NCBI RefSeq assembly: GCF_025465275.1
Contig: NZ_JAODNK010000074.1
Location: forward strand, 62,001 to 126,000
DNA length: 64,000 bases
DNA from: Nocardia sp.
Lineage (GTDB): Bacteria > Actinomycetota > Actinomycetes > Mycobacteriales > Mycobacteriaceae
Direction: 5' to 3'
Shown: positions 52,110 to 63,069 of the stretch, in pieces
Position numbering within the stretch: the stretch's first letter is position 1
Layout: each line of letters begins with the position of its first letter
Translations under genes and position numbers: made by a program
Notes under the pieces: generated by a model
Databases searched by the model: none
What the model was told of the DNA's origin: nothing
Seen by the model: only the letters and a program-made list of their open reading frames with translations

Positions 52110-53522
52110 TCAGTTTCTAGGCATCATGGCCGCCGCCGCGATCATGACCACCGCCATGGCGGCGACGCCGAGGAAGACCAGGTGGATGGCGGGTGAGAGG
52201 TCCTGTGGGGCCGGGTGATCGGTGCGGCCGATGCGCGAATTCACCAGCGCGCCGAAGAGCGCCACGCCGAGCGCACTGCCCAGCGAGCGTGCGAACATAT
52301 TGGTGGAGGTGACAACGCCGCGCTCGGACCAGTCGACACTGGACTGTGCGGCAATGAGAGTGGGGCTGGCCACCAGGCCCATGCCCGCGCCGACAATGAA
52401 GCAGCCCAGTGCCACCTGTAGCAGTGTGGAGCCCTCGTTCACCAGTAGGAGCGTGGCCGCGCCGATCGCCGCGAGCACACTGCCGATGAGAGAGGTGGCG
52501 CGGAAACCTATGCGCAGGTATGCCTTTCCGGCTTGCGAGGCCGTCATGGGCCAGCCGAGGGTCAGCGCTCCGACCGTCAGCCCGGCGACCAGCGCTCCGG
52601 TGCCGAGCACACTCTGCGCGAAGGTCGGCACATAGGAGGTGAGGCCGAGCAGCACCGCGCCGACGAGCAACGAGACCAGACTGCTGGCCACAATGATGCG
52701 GCGGGTGAAAACCCACAGCGGCAGAATCGGATTCGCTGCCCGGCGCTCGACCAGGCTGAACAGAATCAGCACCAGCACGCCCGCCGCGAAGAGTGCAATG
52801 CTGGCCGGTGAGGTCCACGCCCACGCCTGCCCGCCCTCCAGCAGCGCGAGCATGAGCCCGCCCGCTCCGACCGTGAGCAGCCCCGCCCCGAGGTAGTCGA
52901 TCCGATGCCGTTGCCGCGGTGCGCTTTCGGTGAACTTCCGCAGGATCATCCATGCCGCCACCGCCGCCAGCGGCAGATTGATCAGGAAGATCCAGCGCCA
53001 GCTGATGTATTCGGCGAATACCCCGCCGAGCAGCGGGCCCAGCACCGAGGAGGCCGCCCAGACGCTGGCTAGATAGGCCTGCACCTTCGCCCGCTCCTGA
53101 ACGGTATAGATATCACCCGCAATGGTGATGGCCATCGGCCCCACCGCACCCGCACCGATCCCCTGTACCGCCCGGAAGACAATAAGCCCAAGCATGCTGG
53201 TCGCCAGCCCGCACAGCAGCGAACCGAGCGCGAAAACGGCAATCCCGAAGAGCATCACCGGCTTCCGCCCCACCATGTCCGCGAGCTTCCCGTACACCGG
53301 CACCGTCACCGCCTGCGCCAGCAGATAAATACTGAACAGCCAGGGGAATTGCGCAAACCCCCCGAGCTGATCGGTAATCGTGAGCACCGCGGTAGCAATA
53401 ACGGTCGAGTCCAGCGCAACCAGCGAGGTAGCCAACATAATGGCCCCCAACACCGGCCCCCGCTCAGACCGCAACCCGACAGCCGACGCCGATTCGGTAG
53501 CAGTCACCAGCAACCCCCTCAT
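52110..53522 (-). CDS. MFS transporter, DHA2 (EmrB/QacA) family drug exporter
   Basis: A 470-aa membrane protein with 13-14 predicted helices. It carries the MFS motif A (GKLADMVGRKPVM) and motif C-like segment (VLGPLLGGVFAEYISWRWIF) of DHA2 multidrug exporters. The specific drug is unknown. No regulator is adjacent. Confidence 0.92.
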   Translation of the reverse strand: MRGLLVTATESASAVGLRSERGPVLGAIMLATSLVALDSTVIATAVLTITDQLGGFAQFPWLFSIYLLAQAVTVPVYGKLADMVGRKPVMLFGIAVFALGSLLCGLATSMLGLIVFRAVQGIGAGAVGPMAITIAGDIYTVQERAKVQAYLASVWAASSVLGPLLGGVFAEYISWRWIFLINLPLAAVAAWMILRKFTESAPRQRHRIDYLGAGLLTVGAGGLMLALLEGGQAWAWTSPASIALFAAGVLVLILFSLVERRAANPILPLWVFTRRIIVASSLVSLLVGAVLLGLTSYVPTFAQSVLGTGALVAGLTVGALTLGWPMTASQAGKAYLRIGFRATSLIGSVLAAIGAATLLLVNEGSTLLQVALGCFIVGAGMGLVASPTLIAAQSSVDWSERGVVTSTNMFARSLGSALGVALFGALVNSRIGRTDHPAPQDLSPAIHLVFLGVAAMAVVMIAAAAMMPRN

Positions 53523-53990
53523 CAATTCGACCCGACAATCGAGTCGAACACCGTGCAACTGCGCCTATTCCGAAGCCGCCGACCGCCCAGCCCGCAACCG
53601 TCCACAACCGCGGTAACCGACAAATCGCCCCGGCCACCCAATCAGCGAATCACACCCGCCCCTCCCCGTCAGGCCCTCCCCCAGCACGACTGCCGAATCG
53701 AGGTCGGCCGCGCAGACCGAATCCCGAAGGCAGAACCCCCAGCAAGAGGACGCCCGCTGTGATCCGCCCAGCGTGGCCGATAGATCGCCCGAACTATGGG
53801 TCAGAGCGAGCATGTTCACCCCGTAGCCGAGACGCTGTGCCGGACACGTGGCCGCCTGCGGCCCGATGGTGCGAATGCGACGCGCCCTGGGAAGCGGCGG
53901 CTAGAAGCGATCGCATTGCGGCGCACAGCGAGTCGACCTCTCCGCGCGGACGCCGGCCGTCGCCGTAACGGGCTGTGACTCGGCTGGTGG
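53523..53990. other. Gap without a supportable gene
   Basis: About 470 bp upstream of the MFS gene and downstream of the second DUF885 gene. Reading both strands, only shadow frames of low credibility appear (unusual residue mix, no ribosome site). It presumably holds the MFS promoter. Confidence 0.6.
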
Positions 53991-55667
53991 TCAGAGGGTG
54001 GCGACGAGATCTCGGAGGACGGGGAGGCTTACGGAGCCGGAGCCTAGGACTTTGTCGTGGAAGGTTTTGATGTCGAAGGTGGGGCCTAGGCGCTGTTCGG
54101 TGGCGGCGCGTTGGCGGCGGATTTCGAGTTGACCGACTTTGTAGGCGACGGCTTGGCCGGGCATGGCGATGTAGCGGTCTACTTCGGTGCGGATTTCGTC
54201 CACCCCGACGGGGGCATTGGCGACCATGAAGTCGATGGCCTGCTGGCGGGTCCAGCCCTTGGCGTGCAGGCCGGTGTCGACGACCAGGCGGCAGGAGCGC
54301 CAGGAGTCGGCGGCCAGCATGCCGATGCGGGTGAGATCGTCTGTGTACAGGCCCATTTCGTCGGCCAGGCGCTCGGTGTAGAGCGCCCAGCCCTCCACGA
54401 AGGCGGTATTGGAGAAGGACATGCGCTGGAAGCGGGGCAGGTGGTCGAGCTCATTGGCAATGGTGAGCTGGAGGTGATGCCCCGGAATGGCCTCGTGGTA
54501 GGCGACCGAGGCGGTCTCATACCTATTGCGACCCTTGGGATCATGCTGGTTGACGAAGTACGCGCCGGGGCGGGAACCGTCGGCGGCGGGCGGGAAGTAA
54601 TACGCCGCAGGCGCATCCGCCGCCAGGAACTCCGGAACGGGCAGAATGTCGCAGGACTCCCGGGGCAGCCGGCCGAACCAGTTCCCCATCTCGGCCTGCG
54701 CGGCGGCCAGGCACTGCCGCGCATCGACCATGATCTCCTCACCGTCGCCGTAGCGCAGCCCGGAATCCTCGCGCAGCCGGGCGAAGATCTCGTTCAGGCC
54801 GGTGAGGCCGAAGAGCCGGCCACCTACCTCGGCGTACTCCGCACGCAGCCCGTCCAATTCGTCGAGACCGAGCTGATGGATCTCGTCCGCACCGAGGTCG
54901 GACAGCGTGGTGTGCTGCCGCAACAGGGTGCGATAGATATTCGCGCCATCGTCACCGAGCCAGCACAGCCCGGGCTGCTCATCGGAGCGTGCGGCGGGTA
55001 GCAGCTCATCGGCGAGCACATCCCGGTAAGCGCGGAAGGCGGGCCGGATGACATCCCGCGCCACCTCGGCCAGGTCTGCGCGCCAGGCGGTTTCACCGTC
55101 CCAGTTCGGCGGGCCGGGGAAGGTGACAAACGGATCGGCGGCAATATCCGAGGCCAGGTACCCGTCCAGCTGATTGAGCGAACGTTCGATGGCGATGCGC
55201 GCCGGTGTGCGCCCGGCGGCCAGCCCGGCGCGGAAGCGCTGCACGGCCTGGTCCAGGAGCGCACCGAACTGCCGATAGCGCCGCACCAGTTTCAGCGCAT
55301 GCTCCGGCTCGGGCGCATTCAGCTGGGGAGCCATGGTGAGCAGGGCCGCATGCACACCGGTCATCTGATCGGAGGCCAGCTCGATCGGCCGCCATTCCAG
55401 ATTGGCTGCGGCGGAGGCCAGTTCGGTGCGCAGCAGACTGCGGGTGACCTGGTCCTCGGCATTCAATCGCCCGGGATCGAGGGCGTCGACCTGCGTCAGC
55501 AGCTCCCGCCAGGTGCCGAGCAGCCGCTGTTCGGCGGCTTCCGACAGATCCTCGATCCGATCGTCGAATCGCCTGTCCCCCAACAGCGTTGCCTCACTGG
55601 GCGCCGACTCCAGCATGGCGTCCCAGTACCGGTCGGCAAGAGCAATCAGTTCCTCGTGCGCATCCAT
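53991..55667 (-). CDS. DUF885 family putative metallopeptidase, full length
   Basis: A 558-aa protein with the zinc motif HEAIPGHH (near residue 395) and the usual two-lobe alpha-helical DUF885 layout. No signal peptide. ATG 55667 (MDAHEELIALADRYWDAM) is chosen; three other ATGs precede it. Together with 17238 the genome has at least two paralogues. Confidence 0.88.
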   Translation of the reverse strand: MDAHEELIALADRYWDAMLESAPSEATLLGDRRFDDRIEDLSEAAEQRLLGTWRELLTQVDALDPGRLNAEDQVTRSLLRTELASAAANLEWRPIELASDQMTGVHAALLTMAPQLNAPEPEHALKLVRRYRQFGALLDQAVQRFRAGLAAGRTPARIAIERSLNQLDGYLASDIAADPFVTFPGPPNWDGETAWRADLAEVARDVIRPAFRAYRDVLADELLPAARSDEQPGLCWLGDDGANIYRTLLRQHTTLSDLGADEIHQLGLDELDGLRAEYAEVGGRLFGLTGLNEIFARLREDSGLRYGDGEEIMVDARQCLAAAQAEMGNWFGRLPRESCDILPVPEFLAADAPAAYYFPPAADGSRPGAYFVNQHDPKGRNRYETASVAYHEAIPGHHLQLTIANELDHLPRFQRMSFSNTAFVEGWALYTERLADEMGLYTDDLTRIGMLAADSWRSCRLVVDTGLHAKGWTRQQAIDFMVANAPVGVDEIRTEVDRYIAMPGQAVAYKVGQLEIRRQRAATEQRLGPTFDIKTFHDKVLGSGSVSLPVLRDLVATL

Positions 55668-55792
55668 GTACAACATCATGCCCGGCGACATTGAACCCCG
55701 AAATGCCGCCGCGAACTTCGCACCCCCACAAATTCCGGCCAGATCGCGCACTGGTGATCCGGGGACCTCGCCGCCGGACACCGGAGCCCTGG

Positions 55793-56710
55793 TCAGCGGC
55801 GCGGCGGCAGCGGGATCCGCATCAAATCCTCGGCCACCACGATCTCGCCGTCGAACTGGGCCCTCGCCTCGGCCAGATGCACATCGAGCGTCCGATACCG
55901 CTGCGAGAAATGGGTGAGCACCAGGGTGCGAACCTTCGCGCGGGCAGCGACCGCACCGGCTTGACCCGCGGTCAGATGTCCGAATTCCGTGGCGAGATGC
56001 GTATCGGCATCAATAAAGGTGGCCTCGATAACCAGCATGTCCACCCCCGCGGCCAGCTCATGCACACCCGCACACAGCCGCGTATCCATGACGAATGCGA
56101 AGCTCTGCCCCCGCCGCAGCTCACTGACCTCGTCGAGCCGGACGGTGCGCCCGTCGAATTCCACCTCGCCGTCCCGCTGCAATTTCCCGACCACCGGCCC
56201 GGAAAGCCCGAACTCGCGCAGCCGCTCCGGAACGATGCGGCGCCCGTCGGGTTCGGTGAGCCGATAGCCGAAGGCTTCCACCGGATGCGACAGCGGCGCC
56301 GTATGCAGCGCGAAAGGCGCTGCGGGCCCGGGTAGTTCACCGGCTTCGGTGATCGGGTACGGCCGCAGTTCACCGGTCTGGTGGTAGGCGGTGGAGCTGC
56401 ACAGCCGCTGGAAGTACTGCTCCCCGGAGGCCGGGTAGTAGACGTCGACCGGATGCGGCACCTTGTCGAGGCTGATGCGCTGTACAACCCCGGCCAGTCC
56501 GAGGCTGTGGTCGCCGTGGAAGTGGGTGATGCCGATGCGGGTGAGGTCGGTGGCGGATACCCCCGCATAGATCATCTGCCGCTGGGTGCCCTCCCCCGGA
56601 TCGAAGAGCAGTCCTTCGCCGTCCCAGCGCAATAGATATCCATTGTGGTTGCGCTGTTTGGTCGGTACTTGGCTGGCTGTTCCCAGAATGACCAGTTCGC
56701 GCTGTGACAC
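55793..56710 (-). CDS. rnz: ribonuclease Z
   Basis: A metallo-beta-lactamase fold endonuclease for tRNA 3' maturation. The 305-aa protein has THFHGDH (residues 62-68) and the downstream metal residues in SHPVEAFGYRL, FVMDTR and LTHFSQRY. The start is GTG 56710. Firm identification. Confidence 0.95.
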   Translation of the reverse strand: MSQRELVILGTASQVPTKQRNHNGYLLRWDGEGLLFDPGEGTQRQMIYAGVSATDLTRIGITHFHGDHSLGLAGVVQRISLDKVPHPVDVYYPASGEQYFQRLCSSTAYHQTGELRPYPITEAGELPGPAAPFALHTAPLSHPVEAFGYRLTEPDGRRIVPERLREFGLSGPVVGKLQRDGEVEFDGRTVRLDEVSELRRGQSFAFVMDTRLCAGVHELAAGVDMLVIEATFIDADTHLATEFGHLTAGQAGAVAARAKVRTLVLTHFSQRYRTLDVHLAEARAQFDGEIVVAEDLMRIPLPPRR

Positions 56711-56798
56711 GGCGTCAGACTAACGTCCGGTCTGCGCGTACCCGCGGCAGTGCCGTTCCGGGCGCGCCACCCGATCGCCCCGGGCGCGCCCTCCGGCG

Positions 56799-56815
56799 AT
56801 ACCAGGCGGGGGTAT
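56799..56815. promoter_or_regulatory. Candidate CsoR-type operator
   Basis: The inverted repeat ATACC-AGGCGGG-GGTAT lies 4 bp before the ATG at 56820. G/C-tract sites flanked by ATACC/GGTAT are typical of copper-sensing CsoR-family repressors. No CsoR gene is in the window. Confidence 0.5.
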
Positions 56816-56819
56816 TAGA

Positions 56820-57245
56820 ATGGCCGCCGTGGTGGAACTGCAGGCACACGAAACCCGGTACCTCCGGGCATTCGGGCTGTTCACCCTGCTCGCCGGGGTC
56901 GCGATCATGCATTCGGTGATTTTCGGGATGGGTTCGAGCCACACCACCGCACCGACCGGCGACTCCGCCATGGTCACCGTCATGGGCGCGATGAGTGCCG
57001 AGCACGACATGACCATGCCCGGTTGCCCCGGCGGCGATTGCGAGAGCGGCCACGCCGGAATGCACGGCTGCCTTTTCGTACTCACCACGCTCCTGCTGGC
57101 ACTCGGCCTGGCCCTGCTGGGCTGGTTCGGTCTCCGGCAGCGCGATACCCCGACCACCACGGTGCGGCAACCGAGCCCGCACCGCGCCCGTCCCCCTCCA
57201 TGGACGGTGCTCTCTTTGGCCGAATTGGCGATTCTGCGCGTCTGA
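56820..57245 (+). CDS. DUF6153 family membrane protein
   Basis: A 141-aa protein with two transmembrane helices (residues 15-36 and 86-104) and a Met/His/Cys-rich extracytoplasmic loop (MSAEHDMTMPGCPGGDCESG, HAGMHGC). The loop looks like a metal-binding site. It lies 90 bp before the DUF305 gene, a frequent pairing in actinobacteria. GTG 56829 or 56832 are alternative starts, because the ATG sits almost on the candidate -10 element. Confidence 0.8.
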   Translation: MAAVVELQAHETRYLRAFGLFTLLAGVAIMHSVIFGMGSSHTTAPTGDSAMVTVMGAMSAEHDMTMPGCPGGDCESGHAGMHGCLFVLTTLLLALGLALLGWFGLRQRDTPTTTVRQPSPHRARPPPWTVLSLAELAILRV

Positions 57246-57335
57246 TGGACCGCCGCTGCCGCGTATCACCCACGCGGACGCGGGTTTTCGCATGCCTATC
57301 GCCAGGTTCACGAGCAATCACCAAGGAGTACAACC

Positions 57336-57971
57336 ATGTTCACCGCTACCCGTATCAAGTTCGCCGTCGTCGCGGGCACCGCCGCACTGGCCCTGATCGC
57401 CGCGGGCTGTAGCACGGACGATTCGTCCTCGACTCCCGCCGCGACCAGCACCTCGACCATGTCCGGCATGGATCACGGCGCCGCCACGAGCACGGCGGCG
57501 CAGCCCGCCACCCGCAGCGATTTCAACGATGCCGATGTCACCTTCTTGCAGATGATGTACCCCCATCACGCACAGGCGGTGGAGATGGCGAAGTTGGTCC
57601 CGAGCCGCTCGCAGAATCAGCAGCTGATCACTCTCGCCAAGAATGTGGAGCAGGCGCAGGCGCCGGAGATGCAGCAGATGACCACGCTGCTGCAGGCTTT
57701 CGGCAAGGGTGCGCCCAGCGCCACCATGGGCCATGAGGGCATGGCGGGCATGATGTCGGCCGATCAGATGAAGTCGCTGGAAAACCTGTCCGGCCCCGAT
57801 TTCGACAAGCAGTGGATGCAGATGATGATCGAGCATCACAGGGGTGCGATCGCCATGGCGAATACCGAACTCGCGAACGGCACGAACGCCGAGGCGAAGG
57901 CCATGGCCCAGGCGATCGTCACCGGCCAGCAGGCCGAGATCGATCAGATGAACGCCATGCTCGGCCAGTAG
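57336..57971 (+). CDS. DUF305 lipoprotein
   Basis: A 211-aa exported lipoprotein (lipobox IAAGC, Cys25) with a short Ser/Thr linker and the DUF305 four-helix domain. His/Met pairs (MMYPHHAQAVEM, MMIEHHRGAIAM) are the hallmark. The family is often copper-regulated and may bind metal. The strong upstream AAGGAG fixes the start. Confidence 0.9.
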   Translation: MFTATRIKFAVVAGTAALALIAAGCSTDDSSSTPAATSTSTMSGMDHGAATSTAAQPATRSDFNDADVTFLQMMYPHHAQAVEMAKLVPSRSQNQQLITLAKNVEQAQAPEMQQMTTLLQAFGKGAPSATMGHEGMAGMMSADQMKSLENLSGPDFDKQWMQMMIEHHRGAIAMANTELANGTNAEAKAMAQAIVTGQQAEIDQMNAMLGQ

Positions 57972-57989
57972 GCCCCACCGGAAACAGCG

Positions 57990-58019
57990 ACGGGTGCACC
58001 GGCTTTCCGGTGCACCCGT
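57990..58019. terminator. Perfect hairpin terminator after DUF305
   Basis: Arms ACGGGTGCACCGG and CCGGTGCACCCGT, loop CTTT. Confidence 0.75.
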
Positions 58020-58044
58020 GCTCTGATTCGCATCGCGGCCGCTG

Positions 58045-58338
58045 TCAGTTGCCGATGACCGTATTCATGATCGTTCCGGCACTGGTGGCGGTGGCGCCGC
58101 CGATCATGGCTCCGGCCACCATCTTCGGCGATTCGAGATTGCCGCCGCTCCACTTCTCCCAGGCGAAGCGGCCGCCACCGTAGGTGATGGCGGTGACGCC
58201 GGACAGCATGGTGAACCAGGTGAAGTACCGGACCAGCTTCATCAGCTTGTCCGCCACCGGTGGAGTCTCCGGTGTCGGGTTGCCGATCTGCGCGACAACG
58301 GTCGTGTATGTCTCGTGCATAGCGAGGAGCATGCTCAC
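58045..58338 (-). CDS. Small two-helix membrane protein
   Basis: A 97-aa protein from GTG 58338 (AGAGGAA 7 bp upstream). Two hydrophobic stretches (YFTWFTMLSGVTAITYGGGR and KMVAGAMIGGATATSAGTIM) recall pilin-like subunits of type IV secretion, but no partner genes are near. I do not recognise a family. Confidence 0.6.
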   Translation of the reverse strand: MSMLLAMHETYTTVVAQIGNPTPETPPVADKLMKLVRYFTWFTMLSGVTAITYGGGRFAWEKWSGGNLESPKMVAGAMIGGATATSAGTIMNTVIGN

Positions 58339-58482
58339 GATCGGTTCCTCTCGGATGCTGAGGTGGTGCTGGTGGGGCGGATCTTGTGTCGCAACTCTCA
58401 CTAGTTGGAGCCATTACACATCATCCAGCCAGGTCGAGTCATGACGACACACCACCGGCACCGAACTCGAGCAGCCGATCAG

Positions 58483-60009
<1,527 letters not shown>

Positions 60010-60191
60010 TATGTCTCCTCTATCTGGCTTCGCGGCAACAATGCAGTTGGCACCGGGCGGTTGAGGCCCGGTGCCTGATTCCTTCGCCATCGCATGCAAC
60101 CGGCAGACAGAAACCCTGGTCCTGCCCCGGTCAGTGCTCTCGATCTCGGGGCGAGACCTGAGTTGTCGGCGTCACATCGCACCGTATCACC

Positions 60192-60209
60192 AACTGGTAC
60201 GAACCAGTT
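60192..60209. promoter_or_regulatory. Candidate GntR-type operator upstream of the permease
   Basis: Inverted repeat AACTGGT-ACGA-ACCAGTT. The TGGT...ACCA arrangement is typical of FadR-subfamily GntR repressors. A further half site, CAACTGG, follows at 60213. Confidence 0.5.
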
Positions 60210-60368
60210 CAGCAACTGGACGGACAACATTCGCCGGATTGGTATGGGACTCGCTTACCCCGAACCTTTGCGCCACTTCAGCATCGCTCATTCCCGAATC
60301 TGGGAACCGCTGCCAGTAGTGAAATGACCAGAACTGGCCGAATCCTCCCCATCCTCCCCATGGAAACA

Positions 60369-60405
60369 CGCTCGGCGGCAGCCAGGTTCTGGCTGCCGCC
60401 GAGCG
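60369..60405 (-). terminator. Perfect hairpin terminator of the alcohol dehydrogenase
   Basis: Two 17-bp arms (60369-60385 and 60389-60405) with a 3-nt loop. On the minus strand the right side continues GTGTTTCC. Confidence 0.8.
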
Positions 60406-60418
60406 TGGTGCGGATCGA

Positions 60419-61459
60419 TCAGGGAACGAGGACCGCCCGGCCCCGGATCTGACCTTTGTCCAAGCGCCGCAGGGCTTTCGGCCCGTCGGCGAGGTCGAAG
60501 CGCTCGACCTCCATGTGCAGTTTGCCCGCCTGGGCCAGGCCGACGCAGTCGTAGAGGTCACTTCGGGTGCCGCCCAGTGACTTTCGCACCGAGGCGCCCC
60601 AGGGCCAGCCGGGCCCACCGGCGGGTCCGGAGTTGATTTCCGGTGCGCCGCCGCCGATTCCGACCATGCGATAGGCGCCGTTGGGCGCTACGGTTTCCAC
60701 GGCCAGCTTGGCGGTGGAGTCCACGCCGACGAAGTCGAAGACCGCTTCCGCGCCACGGCCGCCGGTCAGCTCGAGGATCTCCTCGGCGGTGTCGTCACCG
60801 ACCAGAAGGCCAAGGTCCGCACCGCATTTGGCGGCCAGGTCGAGCTTTTCCTGAGCCACGTCCACCGCGATCACCCGTACACCGCTGATGGCCTGCAGGA
60901 TCTGGACGGCCACATGTCCGAGCCCGCCGATGCCGATGGCGAGGGCGGTGCCACCGGGCCGCAGCACATCGCGAGCGCCGCGAATGGCGTGGTACGCGGT
61001 CAGTGCGGCGTCGGCGACCGGCGCGGCCTGCAGGAAGTCCAGGTCGCCGATCGGTACGAACGAGGTGGCCGGAATGCGGACGTACTCTGCCATTCCGCCC
61101 TCGACGGTGAGGCCTGGACACGGCGGCATGGCGGTGCGACCGGCGGCGATGCAGACGTTTTCATTGCCGCTCACGCATTCGCGGCAGATCCCGCAGGTCC
61201 AGAACAGGTACACCAGACCGCGCTCGCCGATATCGCGCCCGCTGACATCGGACCCGACGGCCTCGATGGTGCCCGCGATCTCGTGGCCGAGGGTGAGCGG
61301 GTCTTCACGCAGCTGGTACGGGAAGTTGACCAGGGTCAGGTCCGAATGGCAGACGCCGGCCGCGCCGACCCTCAGCAACAGGTCGTTCGGTCCGATATCG
61401 GGGACCGGAATGTCGTTGACCGCGACTTTTTCGGGACCGGTCCACTGGAGTGCTCGCAT
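60419..61459 (-). CDS. zinc-dependent alcohol dehydrogenase
   Basis: A 346-aa medium-chain dehydrogenase. Catalytic zinc residues are C37 (GVCHSD) and H59-E60 (GHE). The structural zinc cysteines are C89, C92, C95 and C103. The NAD-binding motif is GIGGLGHVAVQ near residue 175. It is divergent from a Baeyer-Villiger monooxygenase and esterase, suggesting oxidation of a secondary alcohol to the ketone they use. ATG 61459 is preferred. Confidence 0.92.
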   Translation of the reverse strand: MRALQWTGPEKVAVNDIPVPDIGPNDLLLRVGAAGVCHSDLTLVNFPYQLREDPLTLGHEIAGTIEAVGSDVSGRDIGERGLVYLFWTCGICRECVSGNENVCIAAGRTAMPPCPGLTVEGGMAEYVRIPATSFVPIGDLDFLQAAPVADAALTAYHAIRGARDVLRPGGTALAIGIGGLGHVAVQILQAISGVRVIAVDVAQEKLDLAAKCGADLGLLVGDDTAEEILELTGGRGAEAVFDFVGVDSTAKLAVETVAPNGAYRMVGIGGGAPEINSGPAGGPGWPWGASVRKSLGGTRSDLYDCVGLAQAGKLHMEVERFDLADGPKALRRLDKGQIRGRAVLVP

Positions 61460-61598
61460 AGTTGTCCCTTGGCTCGAGCTTGTGATCTGTCGCACAACGT
61501 AGCATTCGCTGTACATTGCGTCTAGCCACTAACGGAATGTCTACTGATATTCGAAAAAGTCTTCCGGACGGCCGAGCACGCACCTAGGCTGCGGTGCC

Positions 61599-63062
61599 AT
61601 GAACGAACCGCGGATCGCCATCGTCGGCGCCGGGATCTCCGGCATTGCCATGGGCGTCGCACTACGGCGGGCCGGCTTCACCGATTTCACCCTCTTCGAG
61701 AAGGCCGCCGACTACGGCGGCACCTGGCGCGACAACACCTATCCGGGCCTGGTGTGCGATGTGCCGTCGCGCTACTACCAATTCACCTTCGCTATGAATC
61801 CCGAATGGTCCCAGCTGTATTCGGGCGGACCGGAGATCAAGGATTACCTGGCCGGGGTGGCGCGCGATCAGGGCTTGCAGCGGCACACCAGATTCGGCGC
61901 GCAGGTGGTCGGCGCGCGGTTCGAAGAGGACGGCTGGCAGGTCACGCTGGCGGGCGGCGAGGTGGAGCGTTTCGACTTCGTCATGTGCGCAACGGGATTC
62001 CTGCATCACCCGAATCGACCGGCCATTCCAGGACTCGACGATTTCACCGGGCCGGTCATGCATTCGTCGCGCTGGGATCACGAGGTCGATCTGACCGGTA
62101 AGCGGGTCGGCGTGATCGGCACCGGCTCCACCGGCACCCAACTGGTGAGTGCGCTGGCCGGGCAGGTGCCGAAAGTCGTGATGTTCCAGCGAACTCCGCA
62201 GTGGATTCTCCCGACGGTCAACAAGCCGTATTCGGAGCTGGCCAAGCAGGTGTACCGGCGACTACCCGTGCTCGGCTCGGCCGCCTATCACATGAATCGC
62301 GCGTTCTTCGCGGCCTTCTCGCAGGGCTTGGTGCATCAGGGCCGGATCCGCAAACTCATCCAGTGGGTGGTGGAGCGAAACCTGAAGTCGGTCAAGGATC
62401 CTGAGCTCCGCCGCAAGCTGACGCCGGATTACCAGGCCATGTGCAAGCGCCTCGTGGTGTCGGATCGCTTCTATGCCGCCGTGCAGCGACCGGATGTCGA
62501 GCTGATCACCAGCGGCATCGAGCAGGTGCTCGAGAACGGCGTCATCACCGCCGACGGGCAAGCCCATGAGCTCGATATCCTGGTGCTGGCAACAGGATTC
62601 GATTCACACGCCTACATGCGGCCGATCGCGATCACCGGCGCCGGGGAGCGCACCCTGGATCAGGCATGGGCGGATGGCCCGCGCGCCTTCGAGGGCGTCA
62701 TGATGCCGGACTTCCCGAACTTCTTCATGCTGGTCGGCCCGCACAGCCCCTTCGCCAATCATCCCCTCACCGCTGTCGCCGAGGCCCAGTCCTTCCGCAT
62801 AGTGAGCTGGTTGCAACGCTGGCGCACAGGCGAATTCGCGACCGTCGCGCCGACGCACGCCGCCACCGATCGCTACAACGCACAGATGCGGGCCGCCGCC
62901 CCGAGCACCGTATGGACCACCGGATGCCAGAGCTGGTACCTGGGCAAGGACGGACTGCCCGAGCTGTGGCCGTGGAGTCCGGGCCGGTACGAGAAGCTCA
63001 TTCGCCGCGCACCCGATCCGGTCGACTACCACCTGAATCGTCAGATCATGAGCCGGAAGTGA
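61599..63062 (+). CDS. Baeyer-Villiger-type flavin monooxygenase
   Basis: A 487-aa class B flavoprotein with FAD motif GAGISG (residues 10-15), NADP motif GTGSTG (174-179) and the BVMO fingerprint FxGxxxHxxxW (F149...W159, FTGPVMHSSRW). It should convert a ketone into an ester or lactone with NADPH and O2. The esterase begins 7 bp downstream. Confidence 0.93.
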   Translation: MNEPRIAIVGAGISGIAMGVALRRAGFTDFTLFEKAADYGGTWRDNTYPGLVCDVPSRYYQFTFAMNPEWSQLYSGGPEIKDYLAGVARDQGLQRHTRFGAQVVGARFEEDGWQVTLAGGEVERFDFVMCATGFLHHPNRPAIPGLDDFTGPVMHSSRWDHEVDLTGKRVGVIGTGSTGTQLVSALAGQVPKVVMFQRTPQWILPTVNKPYSELAKQVYRRLPVLGSAAYHMNRAFFAAFSQGLVHQGRIRKLIQWVVERNLKSVKDPELRRKLTPDYQAMCKRLVVSDRFYAAVQRPDVELITSGIEQVLENGVITADGQAHELDILVLATGFDSHAYMRPIAITGAGERTLDQAWADGPRAFEGVMMPDFPNFFMLVGPHSPFANHPLTAVAEAQSFRIVSWLQRWRTGEFATVAPTHAATDRYNAQMRAAAPSTVWTTGCQSWYLGKDGLPELWPWSPGRYEKLIRRAPDPVDYHLNRQIMSRK

Positions 63063-63069
63063 ATACCAC

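Larger units (their letters stand above)
60010..60418. other. Upstream region of the permease, no gene
   Basis: A 409-bp region between the permease and the terminator of the alcohol dehydrogenase. It contains the inverted repeat at 60192 and the terminator at 60369; otherwise nothing I can name. Confidence 0.6.

Noticed and set aside
53565..53819. 84-residue minus-strand ORF upstream of the MFS gene
   Set aside because: Serine/glycine-rich shadow-like sequence, no ribosome site and no family match.
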